The position numbers were made by a program, and so were the translations under genes. Source: Enterococcus gallinarum NBRC 100675 (GTDB lineage Bacteria; Bacillota; Bacilli; Lactobacillales; Enterococcaceae). From it: a stretch of 64,000 bases of DNA. This document shows, piece after piece, positions 29,069 to 38,912 of the stretch (position 1 is the stretch's first letter; each line of letters starts with the position of its first letter). The DNA is taken from assembly GCF_001544275.1 (NCBI RefSeq), contig NZ_BCQE01000002.1, positions 1 through 64,000 on the forward strand, given 5' to 3'. Below the pieces are notes generated by a model, which made no database searches, was not told where the DNA came from, and saw nothing but the letters and a program-made list of their open reading frames with translations.

Positions 29069-29485
29069 TTAAAAATATCCATCTTCAGTTTTTAACGTTC
29101 TCAATGCTTTATTTTTTGATATATACAAAATAGTTGCAAGTAAATAGAATACAATACCGATGACATCATAGATGACTAAATGAATGATGACACAGGCAAT
29201 CATCCATCTCATAGTTCCTTTATTGATTTGTTTATCTCTCATATTTTTAGCGTTGATCCAACTGATCACACCCATTAAGATAGTCGCTAAAGCAACGATC
29301 ATGACTACTTTTGAGATCATACCTACAAGGCTTGATTGCAAATATTCATATTGATTTTTATTTTGAAAAGCAGCGATTCCTTGTTCTTCAAACCAAGGAT
29401 AATAGCCAAACATTGTAACTAACCCGATCAACACATCCCAGACAGCACTGACCCGTAATAAATTTCTTTCTATTTTTCTGTTCAT
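29069..29485 (-). CDS. Small four-helix membrane protein of unknown function in the arabinan operon
   Basis: A 138-residue protein with four hydrophobic segments (about 10-30, 52-75, 90-112 and 113-130) and a basic N terminus. I do not recognise the family. The ATG at 29485 and a GTG at 29494 are both possible; AAAGGA serves either, and the GTG overlaps the stop of the upstream permease. It is tightly packed between the permease and GH43 genes, so a role in transport or assembly is possible, but nothing in the sequence shows it. Confidence 0.6.
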   Translation of the reverse strand: MNRKIERNLLRVSAVWDVLIGLVTMFGYYPWFEEQGIAAFQNKNQYEYLQSSLVGMISKVVMIVALATILMGVISWINAKNMRDKQINKGTMRWMIACVIIHLVIYDVIGIVFYLLATILYISKNKALRTLKTEDGYF

Positions 29486-29493
29486 AAGTTTCA

Positions 29494-30345
29494 CTATCCT
29501 TTTATTCCCGCATTTAAGTTCATAGATTCAATGAAATATTTTTGGGCAAATAAAAACAGCAGTACTGTTGGAATAATGGCAATCAATGCTGATCCCATTA
29601 ACTGTCCAATCATTCGATAATTGCCATAAATGTCTTGTAGTAATAGCAAACCGGCTGTGATCGGCATTTTGCTGACATCCGTATACACGATCACCGGCCA
29701 TAAGAAATCATTCCAAGACCCAGTGAAAGAAAAGAGTCCAGCAACAATCAGAACAGGTTTGATCAACGGAACGATGATCTCGGAAAAAATCGTAAACTCA
29801 TCTGCACCATCCATTCTTGCCGACTCGTCAAATTCAAGCGGGATGCCTTTCATAAACTGTCGCACAAGAAAGATATTCCCCATCCCTGCTAATCCCGGAA
29901 TGATCATAGCAAGTGATGAATTGACCCAACCAAATGTTTCGATAATTTTGTAGGAAGGAATCAAATTAACTACTCCAGGGAACATAGAAATCCCCATTAG
30001 AATATAAAAGATACGGTCTCGGTATTTGAAACGCATTCTGCCATAGCCATAAGCTGTTACAGAAACAACAATTACCACTAAGATAGTATGAGTAACGGCA
30101 ATAAAAAGAGAATTCCACAGCCATTGCATGATTGGTGCAGTAGAAGTATTAGTCAAGATTGCTACATAATTATCTAAAATCCAGTTAACTGGCAATAGTC
30201 GAAACCCGGTAGAAACGATTTCAGTTTGAGAACGAAAAGAAGTTGCAAAACTAAAAATCAATGGAATTACCCAGATAATACATAAAGTGATTAAAAATAA
30301 ATATGCGACTAGCATACTAGGTATATGTTTCTTTTGTGTATTCAT
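29494..30345 (-). CDS. Sugar ABC transporter permease, MalG/AraQ type
   Basis: A 283-residue permease with six membrane segments and the EAA loop ESARMDGADEFTIFSEIIVPLIKP, which contacts the ATPase. It pairs with the permease encoded at 30358-31239 and the binding protein at 31293-32543 to import arabino-oligosaccharides, like AraPQ of Bacillus. No ATPase gene is in the operon. Confidence 0.92.
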   Translation of the reverse strand: MNTQKKHIPSMLVAYLFLITLCIIWVIPLIFSFATSFRSQTEIVSTGFRLLPVNWILDNYVAILTNTSTAPIMQWLWNSLFIAVTHTILVVIVVSVTAYGYGRMRFKYRDRIFYILMGISMFPGVVNLIPSYKIIETFGWVNSSLAMIIPGLAGMGNIFLVRQFMKGIPLEFDESARMDGADEFTIFSEIIVPLIKPVLIVAGLFSFTGSWNDFLWPVIVYTDVSKMPITAGLLLLQDIYGNYRMIGQLMGSALIAIIPTVLLFLFAQKYFIESMNLNAGIKG

Positions 30346-30357
30346 CTTTTTGCCCCC

Positions 30358-31239
30358 TTAAGTATTGCTTTTATCTAATAGAAAATATTGAAATACAGAT
30401 ACACACATAATAATTAGTCCTAATATGACAGCCATTGCTGAAGCCATCCCTGCAATTGATTCCCCTTGACTAAATGCTAATGAACGAATGTACATCATTA
30501 ATACAGTAGTACTTCGATTGGGTCCACCGCCAGTCATCATCAGCGGTTGCGCAAAAACATTGAATGCACCGGCAGTTGTCATAACAATTGTATATAGAAG
30601 AGGAAAACGAATAGATGGCAATGTTACATTAAAGAATTTTTGAACTGGTCCGGCACCATCGATTTCAGCAGCCTCATATAAATCTTCGTTTACTCCTGCC
30701 AGAGCCGAGCGATAAATGATCATATTCCCACCAATCGCTCCCCATATACTGACAACAAATATCAAGATCCAAGCATATGGCTGTTTAGAAGCCCATGAAA
30801 AATCATATCCAAAAATGTTATTTACAGCTCCCAATCTCGAGTGAAAAATTAGTGACCAAATCAGAGATCCCGCTGATACTGAAATAAGACCTGGAATATA
30901 TAGAATTGCTTGAAAAAGACCTTTCATTTTCACTTTTTTATGTTGTAGAGCCGCTGCAATCATCAAAGGAATAATGATCTGTAAGGGAACCATGATCAAA
31001 ACGAAAATAAAAGTATTTTTCAAACCATTCCAAAATTGAGTGTAAAACGTAGAAGAACTATCAAATAATAATGTCTTATAGTTGTTTAGACCTATCCAAA
31101 CAGGATCCGAAATCAAGTTCCACTGAGTAAATGAAGCATAAACACCATAGAGCGTTGGAATACATACAAAAATAATAAAGAGAACCATATGCGGTCCAAT
31201 AAATGCAATTGAAGCCCAATTAATGTTCTTTTTTTTCAT
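30358..31239 (-). CDS. Sugar ABC transporter permease, MalF/AraP type
   Basis: A 293-residue permease with six membrane segments and the EAA loop EAAEIDGAGPVQKFFNVTLPSI. It partners with the downstream AraQ-like permease. The start is the third of three in-frame candidates (31239, after AAGGG with about 9-10 bases); earlier TTG and ATG codons overlap the ribosome binding site. It lies 12 bases before the next permease gene. Confidence 0.9.
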   Translation of the reverse strand: MKKKNINWASIAFIGPHMVLFIIFVCIPTLYGVYASFTQWNLISDPVWIGLNNYKTLLFDSSSTFYTQFWNGLKNTFIFVLIMVPLQIIIPLMIAAALQHKKVKMKGLFQAILYIPGLISVSAGSLIWSLIFHSRLGAVNNIFGYDFSWASKQPYAWILIFVVSIWGAIGGNMIIYRSALAGVNEDLYEAAEIDGAGPVQKFFNVTLPSIRFPLLYTIVMTTAGAFNVFAQPLMMTGGGPNRSTTVLMMYIRSLAFSQGESIAGMASAMAVILGLIIMCVSVFQYFLLDKSNT

Positions 31240-31292
31240 TCCTTTCATTCCCTTCAAAAAATCCGAAAGGGGATAGTTTTATCCCCTTTAAT

Positions 31293-32543
31293 TTATTTCG
31301 CCACTTCCGCAATTTTATCTTCTACATACTGCTGCATCGTAGCTAAACCTTCATCTAAATCTAGTTCACCATAAGCAATATCTGTACAATAGACATCTAG
31401 TGCTTCTAAAACATAAGAGAAATAAACATAGTCAAAGATATATAGTGTGTCTTCTTCTTCTGGTGTTGATGTAAAGAAAGATTGTGGATATTTTTTATAA
31501 TCATCGCTTTCTAAAACATCTTTACTGGCAACGATTTGCCCAGCTTTAGCCCATTCAATCGAGTTAGTACGAACAAACTCCAAGAATTTTGCGATAACTT
31601 CCTTTTTTTCTTCTGTTCTAGACTCACTCTTCAGCATGCCAAACATATGAGAAGCTGCTCGGTTGGTTGCGATGTCATCTGAAGTCGAATAAATATTTGT
31701 TACACCCCAATTTAGCCCTTCAACGGCATCGTGAGCGGTGGAAGTCCAAGTACCATCTGTTGATAAGAGTACGTTTCCGCCTTGGAACATCAAATAGCCA
31801 TCTTCTCCATAAGGAGTCATTAAACCTGCATCTGTTAACGCTTTTATTTTTTCCAATGCTTCTTTCATTTCCGGCGTATTCACCGTCGGGTTCCCAGCAT
31901 CGTCAGAAATCGCGCCGCCTAAGTTACGGATCTGTGCCAAGATAACCCAAGAAAGCAAAGCGTTATTCACAACATAATCGCCTTCATCCATTTTTCCTGC
32001 TAAAGACATCATTTCATCAAACGTCACGATGTTGTCGTCTAACCAAGAAGTGACATTGTATTTTTCTAAAAGATCTTGATTGTAATACATTGCACTGGCA
32101 TGGATATCTAATGGGATCGTATATTGAGTATCGCCGATTTTTCCTGCATTCCAAGCAGTATCTAAATAATTGCTCTCTTCTAACTCTGGTTGATACGAAA
32201 TCAAAGGCTCAACTGTATCAAGAATGCCTGAATTAACAAACTCCTCAACTTTATAAGAATGCATTAGTGTCAAATCAGGGATACCATTTTTAGAGCTAAC
32301 AACTGTACTTAATTTTGTATACATATCCGAAGTAATCACATGATTTATTTTGTAATCTGAATCAGATTGTTCATTAAATTCATCTACAATCTTATCCATA
32401 TAGGCACCATCATCACCAGTGAGTGGGGACCAAAAATTGATTGTATATTTTTCTTTTTCTGAAGCGCGGTACCTGTTAAACCCAACGAGAGCAACTGCAA
32501 CTACTGCAACCAATGCGCCAATAATAATAAGTTTCTTTTTCAT
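31293..32543 (-). CDS. Sugar ABC transporter substrate-binding protein, AraN-like, without lipobox
   Basis: A 416-residue extracellular solute-binding protein of the MalE/AraN group (NFWSPLTGDDGAYMDKIV, then PDLTLMHSYKVEEFV). The N terminus has a hydrophobic segment (about 4-22) ending in FNRYRAS. There is no Cys and thus no lipobox, so it appears to be held by an uncleaved membrane anchor rather than a lipid. It is the first gene of the arabinan operon and defines uptake of the oligosaccharides produced by the secreted GH43 enzyme. Confidence 0.88.
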   Translation of the reverse strand: MKKKLIIIGALVAVVAVALVGFNRYRASEKEKYTINFWSPLTGDDGAYMDKIVDEFNEQSDSDYKINHVITSDMYTKLSTVVSSKNGIPDLTLMHSYKVEEFVNSGILDTVEPLISYQPELEESNYLDTAWNAGKIGDTQYTIPLDIHASAMYYNQDLLEKYNVTSWLDDNIVTFDEMMSLAGKMDEGDYVVNNALLSWVILAQIRNLGGAISDDAGNPTVNTPEMKEALEKIKALTDAGLMTPYGEDGYLMFQGGNVLLSTDGTWTSTAHDAVEGLNWGVTNIYSTSDDIATNRAASHMFGMLKSESRTEEKKEVIAKFLEFVRTNSIEWAKAGQIVASKDVLESDDYKKYPQSFFTSTPEEEDTLYIFDYVYFSYVLEALDVYCTDIAYGELDLDEGLATMQQYVEDKIAEVAK

Positions 32544-32860
32544 GATTTACCCTCTTTCATTGAAATTGAATTGTAATCTTTGAAGCCAATAGCCCTATCC
32601 TCCTCGTCAACACTAATTAAACAATCATGTATAATTTCATTATTTATATTCAGCGTTTGCAAACACTTTCAATTTACAACTAAATAATAGCGTTATTTGT
32701 AATCGCTGTCAACAATATTTTGATTAAATATATCCAAGTAATATCGATATTAATTAATGTTTATATTAATAATTATCGTTGTAAATAAACTTATTTACAC
32801 AAATTAACAAATATGTTAACATTCAAGTAAATCATTTATAACTATAACGGGGGTGAAATG
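32544..32860. promoter_or_regulatory. Divergent control region of the arabinan operon and its regulator
   Basis: This 317-base AT-rich gap holds a cre-like palindrome (GTTTGCAAAC, 32655-32664, with a 14/15 cre match extending right). Two inverted repeats share AAATAA/TTATTT arms: 32674-32702 (TTAC... to ...GTAA) and 32781-32798 (GTAAATAA, AC, TTATTTAC). They are candidate operators of the divergent ArsR-type regulator. Confidence 0.6.
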
Positions 32861-33751
32861 ATGCAATTAGAAATCAATCAAGAAGCATTGCCAGTCTATG
32901 AAGCACTGGCGAGTAATGTACGCATCAAAATCATTCAACTACTTGCCAAAAACAAAATGAATGTGAAAGAAATCGCACAAGAATTAGGGCTAAGTAGTGC
33001 TATTGTCACAATGCATATCAAAAAACTAGAGCAAGCAAAAATCATTAAGACAGAACGTGTTGGGCAGCGAAAGATTTCCAGTCTGCGCGTTGACCACATT
33101 GATATCAATTTTCCAGAAAAAATCTTTAATGCCTTTGATACTAGAGAAACATCAATCCCAATTGGGCATTATACAAATTATTCTGTCGAACCAACTTGCG
33201 GATTAGCAACACTCAACGGCTTTATTGGTTCAGTAGACGAACCTAAATTTTTTATGGATCCGACTCGAATGGATGCTCGGATTCTTTGGTTCACAAAAGG
33301 GTTTGTTGAATATCAGTCTCCAAACTTCCTGTCTTCAGACGAGAAACTAGAAATGCTTGAGATTTCTATGGAAATCTCTTCTGAATTTCCTTTTTCTAAT
33401 AACAACTGGCCATCTGACATTACCTTTACATTGAATGGAATCGAATTGGGAAGCTGGACAAGTCCCGGAGACTTTGCGGATATTCGCGGTAAGTTTACGC
33501 CAGATTGGTATCCGGATAACTTGAATCAATACGGTCTATTGAAAACAATTCGAATCATGGATCATGGAACGTATATGGAAGGTGAGCCACTGTCAAAAGT
33601 CACAATCAAGGACATTCCTGCTTATGAAGATACTTGGCATTTAAGAGTTGAGGTAAAAGAAGATGCTAAAAACATCGGGGGATGTACATTGTTTGGCAAA
33701 GGGTTTGGTAATTATGATCAAGATATTAAAATCAAAATGTTTTACAGCTAA
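32861..33751 (+). CDS. ArsR-type winged-helix regulator with large C-terminal beta domain
   Basis: A 296-residue protein. Residues 1-80 form an ArsR-like winged helix (YEALASNVRIKIIQLL, then ELGLSSAIVTMHIKKLEQ). The remaining 210 residues are rich in predicted beta strands, with many Trp/Tyr and short polar loops, unlike the small metal-sensing ArsR proteins. It is divergent from the arabinan operon, so the C-terminal domain may bind an arabinose-containing ligand (inference). Of two adjacent ATG codons, 32861 has the better spacing to GGGGGTG; 32858 is the alternative. Confidence 0.75.
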   Translation: MQLEINQEALPVYEALASNVRIKIIQLLAKNKMNVKEIAQELGLSSAIVTMHIKKLEQAKIIKTERVGQRKISSLRVDHIDINFPEKIFNAFDTRETSIPIGHYTNYSVEPTCGLATLNGFIGSVDEPKFFMDPTRMDARILWFTKGFVEYQSPNFLSSDEKLEMLEISMEISSEFPFSNNNWPSDITFTLNGIELGSWTSPGDFADIRGKFTPDWYPDNLNQYGLLKTIRIMDHGTYMEGEPLSKVTIKDIPAYEDTWHLRVEVKEDAKNIGGCTLFGKGFGNYDQDIKIKMFYS

Positions 33752-33830
33752 ACATTTTTAGGAATCACAGGCACACTCTCTCATCATTTTTGATGTGCGA
33801 TAAAAGATTCCTTCGCTGAAAATAAGACAA

Positions 33831-33875
33831 AAAAGACCATCTCACTCGGTATTAGAGTTAGATAGTCTTTTTTTG
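33831..33875. terminator. Bidirectional terminator between the arabinan regulator and the kimA-like gene
   Basis: AAAAGACCATCT (33831-33842) faces AGATAGTCTTTT (33860 onward) with A and T runs on both sides. It can end the plus-strand regulator gene and the minus-strand permease gene. Confidence 0.8.
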
Positions 33876-33890
33876 ATTATAGAACTTAAT

Positions 33891-35714
33891 CTATTTCTTC
33901 AAATGATAACTGTAAGTTCCTACAACAATGTTTTCACGCCATGATAAACGGAATCTTAGACGTAGACTTGTTTGGTTGTGTAAAATATTTTGCCAGCGAC
34001 GACGTGGCACGAACTGTGGAATGATAACTGTCGTCGTATAATTGTGTTTCGTTGCGTTTTTGCTGACTAAATCCACATAACGAATGATTGGATTTTCAAT
34101 CGAACGATAAGAAGAATGCACTACAGAAAAACGGACATCTGGGAAATTTTGTTTGAACTCTTGCTCAATTTCTTTTTCCTTCTTGACATCTTCATCTAAA
34201 GATACGTGCATTGCAACTACATAATCTCCGATGGATTGTGCATAATTCAAAGCCCCGATATTTACACGGGTCACATTTCCCACTAATACGATAACGGTAT
34301 TGCCATCATATTTGTGGAGTGCCACTTCTTTTTCCAAACGTAGCTGCTCAGCGACTTTCTTATAATGATCATGGATCTTATAAAAGACAAACAGTAGGAT
34401 TGGCATGATGATAAAGAATGGCCAGATGTCACCTAGACGATAAACAAACAAGATCGCAATGATCGCAAAAGAAATCAACGCTCCGACGATGTTGGCCAAT
34501 GATTTCAAGAACCATCCTTTACCAGCTTTCTTCCATCGAACCACCATTCCTGTTTGTGAGAGCGCAAATGGAATGAATACGCCAATCGAATAAAGTGGAA
34601 TCAACCGTTCCGTCGATCCTTGGAAAATGAACAATAGAACGATCGAACCTGCTGCCAGCGTAATGATCCCATTAGAATAACCCAAGCGGTCTCCCCGATC
34701 TTGGTACATATGAGGCATGTATTTATCTTTCGCTAAGTTATAAGCTAACACTGGGAATGCGGAGAATCCAGTATTCGCCGCAACTGCTAAAATCAAAGCT
34801 GTTGCGAACTGCAGAACGTAATACATGAATCCGTGACCGAAGATCGCAGCTCCGATTTGCGAAAGGACCGTTACTTCTGCTTCTGGAACGATTCCATACC
34901 AATAGTTGATGAATGTGATCCCCACAAAGAAGAAACCTAGGATCGCAGCCATGATCGTCAATGTTGCAGCTGCATTTTTTGCTCGCGGCTTTTTGAAAAA
35001 CGGCACAGCATTACTGATTGCTTCTACCCCTGTCAATGAAGAAGAACCAGAAGAAAAAGCGCGTAAGATCAATGCGACAGAAACCCCTGGCACAACAGCA
35101 CCTGGTAAGGCTGTGGCATTTAACGGCTGTACCCCAGTGATAATATTAAATAATCCTACAAGAATCAAGATCGTGATCACAGCGATAAAGGTGTATACAG
35201 GAACCATCAAGAAACTCGCAGATTCTCGTAATCCCCGTAAGTTCATCATCATAATCAGTAAAACGATAGTGATCGAGATACCCACCTGATGCCCATATAG
35301 AGCGGGTACTGCAGAAGTAATCGCTTCTGCCCCAGCCGATACCGAAACGGCAACAGTCAGCATGTAGTCGATCAATAAAGAGCCACCAGCGATCAATCCT
35401 GCATTCTTGCCTAAATTCTCACTACTAACGACATACGCCCCACCACCATGAGGATACGCATGAATGATTTGACGATAGGATAAGGTCAATGAAATCAACA
35501 AGATAATAACGAATGCGGCGATCGGTAGTGAATACCAGATAGCAGCAGCTGACAAAGCAACTAAGACAACAACGATTTGTTCGGTCCCATAAGCAATTGA
35601 TGACAATGCATCCGAAGATAACAAAGCCAACGCGGCTTTCCTTGTCAATTTTTGTTCATCATTCTCCGCGGATTTCAATGGACGTCCGACCAACAAACGT
35701 TTCAAATATTCCAC
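33891..35714 (-). CDS. kimA: KimA-type high-affinity potassium importer (APC superfamily)
   Basis: A 607-residue permease that aligns end to end with Bacillus subtilis KimA (YdaO). The shared features are the N-terminal LKRLLVGRPLKS, LSSDALSSIAYG, SYRQIIHAYPHGGGAYVVS, the central FSSGSSSLTGVEAISNAVPFFK and a C-terminal cytosolic domain of about 150 residues (IVLVGNVTRVNIGALNYA onward). Twelve membrane segments are expected. KimA imports K+ with protons and is inhibited by cyclic-di-AMP binding. No ydaO-type riboswitch is evident upstream. Single gene between two terminators. Confidence 0.88.
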   Translation of the reverse strand: MEYLKRLLVGRPLKSAENDEQKLTRKAALALLSSDALSSIAYGTEQIVVVLVALSAAAIWYSLPIAAFVIILLISLTLSYRQIIHAYPHGGGAYVVSSENLGKNAGLIAGGSLLIDYMLTVAVSVSAGAEAITSAVPALYGHQVGISITIVLLIMMMNLRGLRESASFLMVPVYTFIAVITILILVGLFNIITGVQPLNATALPGAVVPGVSVALILRAFSSGSSSLTGVEAISNAVPFFKKPRAKNAAATLTIMAAILGFFFVGITFINYWYGIVPEAEVTVLSQIGAAIFGHGFMYYVLQFATALILAVAANTGFSAFPVLAYNLAKDKYMPHMYQDRGDRLGYSNGIITLAAGSIVLLFIFQGSTERLIPLYSIGVFIPFALSQTGMVVRWKKAGKGWFLKSLANIVGALISFAIIAILFVYRLGDIWPFFIIMPILLFVFYKIHDHYKKVAEQLRLEKEVALHKYDGNTVIVLVGNVTRVNIGALNYAQSIGDYVVAMHVSLDEDVKKEKEIEQEFKQNFPDVRFSVVHSSYRSIENPIIRYVDLVSKNATKHNYTTTVIIPQFVPRRRWQNILHNQTSLRLRFRLSWRENIVVGTYSYHLKK

Positions 35715-35894
35715 TTTTTTACACTCCTTTTTTCATGAAAAAGATCATAATTGCACATACAAAATTTCTTTGATAATTACTGAATTAACAAGACTGTATG
35801 CTACTCCTGAAACCGACAAAAGTCAATGAAAATGGCATGAAAAATTTGAACAAACTCCCTCTTCTTTTTATCAGAATTCGCAAGAAGATTCAAG

Positions 35895-35932
35895 AAAAGC
35901 AGATAGAACATCGTGCCCTATCTGCTCTTGAT
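35895..35932 (-). terminator. Terminator of the YhgE/Pip gene
   Basis: GCAGATAG and CTATCTGC form a hairpin whose minus-strand end runs into TTTTC. It lies a few bases downstream of the stop at 35936. Confidence 0.75.
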
Positions 35933-35935
35933 TGT

Positions 35936-38641
35936 TTAATGGAAAAAATGACTCTTTTTCGAGACATTATTTAGTTTCTTGGTTACATCTGTTAGATAAG
36001 GATAAGCCCATGTTCCTATGATGCCAAATACGATAAACAACAGTGACAAAATAATCAACTGAGGAATGGCGTTTGGCCAATAGATCCCGCCGGCTGATTC
36101 CCGTAACAGATTGACTGCATGGGTGAATGGTAACAGTGGATTGATAAATTGGAAAAATTTACCAGAGACTTGGATCGGATAATTTCCGCCCCCACCAGAA
36201 ATGGATAGAACAAGGATAATGATCGCGATCCCTTTCCCGACATTGCCAAACAGTCCGGCTAAGACGTAGACGATCATCATAAATGCCAGTCCAACGAGTA
36301 ATGCGAACAAGACGCTGTATACCGGATTATGAACATCTACTCCTAATAAGAACATATTTCCTAGTGTAACGATCAAGCTTTGCGCAATGGCCATAGTTAG
36401 GAAAGTCAGCATTCGAGCAACGAATGTTTCTCGTTGCGTAAAGCGTTTTTTATCTTTCTTCTCTAAATGATACTCTGTTGTAGCCACACTTGACAACAAT
36501 AACGCCCCGACCCATAAACACAATGCTGTATAGAATGGAGTGCTGGCAGAACCATTGTTGGCAATCGGATAGATGTCATTTGTTTGCAATTCAACTGGTT
36601 GTTTGAAGAAATCCGCTTCTTTAGTTGCATCAAGCTTCAACAACTTGATGATCTCGCCTAGATCAACTTCACTTTCACCTTTGCGAATCGCATTGGCTGC
36701 CTTATGAATGCCTGTTTTGATATTTGACCAATCATTATTGATCAAATCAACTGCCGCATTCAATGCTTTTTCTACATCTGGCAGTTTCTCATCAACCATG
36801 TTCATGGTCGAAGTGATTTCAGCTTTGATGGTTGGCCAGTCATTTTGCAAGAAACCAGCCGCAATCCCTAACTTATCTTCAACGATTGGCAGTTCATTGT
36901 TGTAAAGATCGGCCCCTTTGTTGATGGCTGCGACGATCTCATCCATGTGACCATTGAGCATCGTATTGGCATCATGCAATTCTTGCTTAATAGCAGGTAA
37001 TTCTTTTTGATACTTTTCTAAGATACTGATAGCATTGCTGACCACATTTTTAGTTGATGCCAATAAAGACTTGAAGTCAATGGCTTGCGCTTTTTTCAAT
37101 ACATCTTGTGCTGTGGTGATGGTGGTGATCAATTTAGATAAAACATTGTCGATGGTATCGGTAATATTCGTCACATTAATGCCTTTTAAAAGATCCATAA
37201 CATTTTGTGCAGCAGTGTTGACTTCAGTTAAATAGTTGGTAATGGCATCTGTATTCCCATTTTTAACCAATTCGCTTAAATGATTTAGCCGCGAAGAAAG
37301 ATCCCCTAAGAGACTTTTTGCATCCCTCAATTGATTAATGATCCCTGATAAATCGGATGTGTTGCCTGAGTTTTGAAGATTAGTTAAGAAAGTGATCAGG
37401 CCATCCAACGCTGCTTGTTGTCGTTGAATATTTTGTTGGAAATCACTGATGACCTTTTGGATGTTTTCCCGTTCTTGGTCGGTCAATTGATTGTCAGCAA
37501 TTGCTTGTTTGATTGTATTCGTTAAGCTAACTGTCGTGGTAGCGACTTGACTGATGGAATCAATCGTTACTTGAACACTATTAGAAATACTTGGTAGCGC
37601 ATCTTGTAACTGTTGGGCGCCTTCTTTCGTCGCTGAGGCAAAGTCTGTTGCTTGGTCCCCTAATTGTTGGATTTCTGGCAATGCGGTTTGTACTTGATCA
37701 ATGATTTGCAGTCCTTGTTTGGCTGTGTCAATACCATCTGTCATTGTACTAGCAATAGAATCAAAATCATCATCGATCATTTTTAATTGCTTGCCGGCAT
37801 TTTGAATCTCAGGGATCTTTTTCTGCAATGTCAGAATGACACTAGCTTGTTTTTTTAATTCTGGCAGCTTCTCATTCAATGCGATCAGTTTATTCCCCAT
37901 TTCATCGACCTGAGGAATATAATCCGTAAATTCTTCGGCTTTGGCGATTTTGTCTTTGATTTCCGGGAACTTGTCATGCAATTCAACAATTTGCTTCGTG
38001 TAACTATCAATGGTGTCAAGATTGCCATCGGTCTCTAAAATCATATTTTTGACTTTATTGATACTAACTAGATTTGAATCAATATCATACCCGATTTCGT
38101 TGAACACTTTGACTAATGTAGAACTAGCAGTTTCAATAAAGTTCTTTGAGATCTGTTCTTGGAGACTGCTCGCTCCCTTGTCAGTGATCTTAGGGGCGAT
38201 AGCATTGATTTTTTGGTTACTGTAGTATTCAATTTTCGGTTTAACGATCGTACCGCTGGTAAAACTGACCAGATCTTTTGAAAAATCAGCAGGCAAATAA
38301 ATTCCCGCGTAATATTTACCTGATTTGACCCCTTCCACTAATTCTTTTTTAGAATCTAGAAAATGCCAACCTAACTGTTTATTTTCATGTAAAGAGTCGA
38401 TCACTTCATTCCCAATCGATAGCTCTTTCCCTTGGAATTCTGCGCCTTTATCCGCGCTGTAAACAGCAATGGGCAGTTCACTAGTGTTCCCATATGGATC
38501 CCATAATGCTTTGATATTGAACCACGCATAAAGCGAGGGCAAAATCATCAAAGCAATGATCAAAAAAGCGGAAATCGGATTACTAAAAATTCGTTTCCAG
38601 TCTAATTTGTATAAATAAAACACGTTTTTGATTTTGTTCAT
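35936..38641 (-). CDS. YhgE/Pip domain membrane protein
   Basis: A 901-residue protein of the YhgE/Pip (phage infection protein) family. One N-terminal membrane segment (about 18-40, ending in [10 protein letters not shown]) is followed by a conserved extracytoplasmic domain (45-160). A long helical, partly coiled-coil stalk (about 180-660) comes next, and five to six membrane segments of ABC-2 character close the protein (about 690-890). Relatives serve as phage receptors or are tied to ESX/type VII-like secretion. The ATG at 38641 follows GGGGGAAAG; the longer reading to 38683 is not needed. A palindrome at 38729-38756 is a likely operator. Confidence 0.88.
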   Translation of the reverse strand: MNKIKNVFYLYKLDWKRIFSNPISAFLIIALMILPSLYAWFNIKALWDPYGNTSELPIAVYSADKGAEFQGKELSIGNEVIDSLHENKQLGWHFLDSKKELVEGVKSGKYYAGIYLPADFSKDLVSFTSGTIVKPKIEYYSNQKINAIAPKITDKGASSLQEQISKNFIETASSTLVKVFNEIGYDIDSNLVSINKVKNMILETDGNLDTIDSYTKQIVELHDKFPEIKDKIAKAEEFTDYIPQVDEMGNKLIALNEKLPELKKQASVILTLQKKIPEIQNAGKQLKMIDDDFDSIASTMTDGIDTAKQGLQIIDQVQTALPEIQQLGDQATDFASATKEGAQQLQDALPSISNSVQVTIDSISQVATTTVSLTNTIKQAIADNQLTDQERENIQKVISDFQQNIQRQQAALDGLITFLTNLQNSGNTSDLSGIINQLRDAKSLLGDLSSRLNHLSELVKNGNTDAITNYLTEVNTAAQNVMDLLKGINVTNITDTIDNVLSKLITTITTAQDVLKKAQAIDFKSLLASTKNVVSNAISILEKYQKELPAIKQELHDANTMLNGHMDEIVAAINKGADLYNNELPIVEDKLGIAAGFLQNDWPTIKAEITSTMNMVDEKLPDVEKALNAAVDLINNDWSNIKTGIHKAANAIRKGESEVDLGEIIKLLKLDATKEADFFKQPVELQTNDIYPIANNGSASTPFYTALCLWVGALLLSSVATTEYHLEKKDKKRFTQRETFVARMLTFLTMAIAQSLIVTLGNMFLLGVDVHNPVYSVLFALLVGLAFMMIVYVLAGLFGNVGKGIAIIILVLSISGGGGNYPIQVSGKFFQFINPLLPFTHAVNLLRESAGGIYWPNAIPQLIILSLLFIVFGIIGTWAYPYLTDVTKKLNNVSKKSHFFH

Positions 38642-38728
38642 TTTCTTTCCCCCACTTTTCTTCGTCGAAGGATAATTTACCACGTTTTTTGTACGCCGCC
38701 AATGGGAATGATCCCCTTGATATCAGCC

Positions 38729-38756
38729 TTTTGACAAAATGTACCATTTGTCAAAA
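38729..38756. promoter_or_regulatory. TetR-like palindrome upstream of the YhgE/Pip gene
   Basis: TTTTGACAAA (38729-38738) and TTTGTCAAAA (38747-38756) are perfect 10-bp arms with an 8-bp spacer, 88 bases before the start codon. TTGACA within an arm may also be a -35. No regulator is encoded next door. Confidence 0.6.
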
Positions 38757-38821
38757 TGAAACCCCTTTACTTTTCGCGTAGTTTCCCTTATTGTTAATCT
38801 TTTCTTTAACTTTAACACGAC

Positions 38822-38908
38822 TGCTTTTAGCAGACGAACAATTTGTTTGCTAAAAGCAATCATAAAAAAGCACCATTGACCGTTATACTTGATACGATCG
38901 ATGGTGCC
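38822..38908 (-). terminator. Terminator of the HAD gene and adjacent inverted repeat
   Basis: GCACCAT arms (about 38868-38908) with a T run on the minus strand terminate the HAD gene. Directly beyond lies a second palindrome (TGCTTTTAGCA and TTGCTAAAAGCA, 38825-38858) without a T run, of unknown purpose. Confidence 0.7.
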
Positions 38909-38912
38909 TGTT

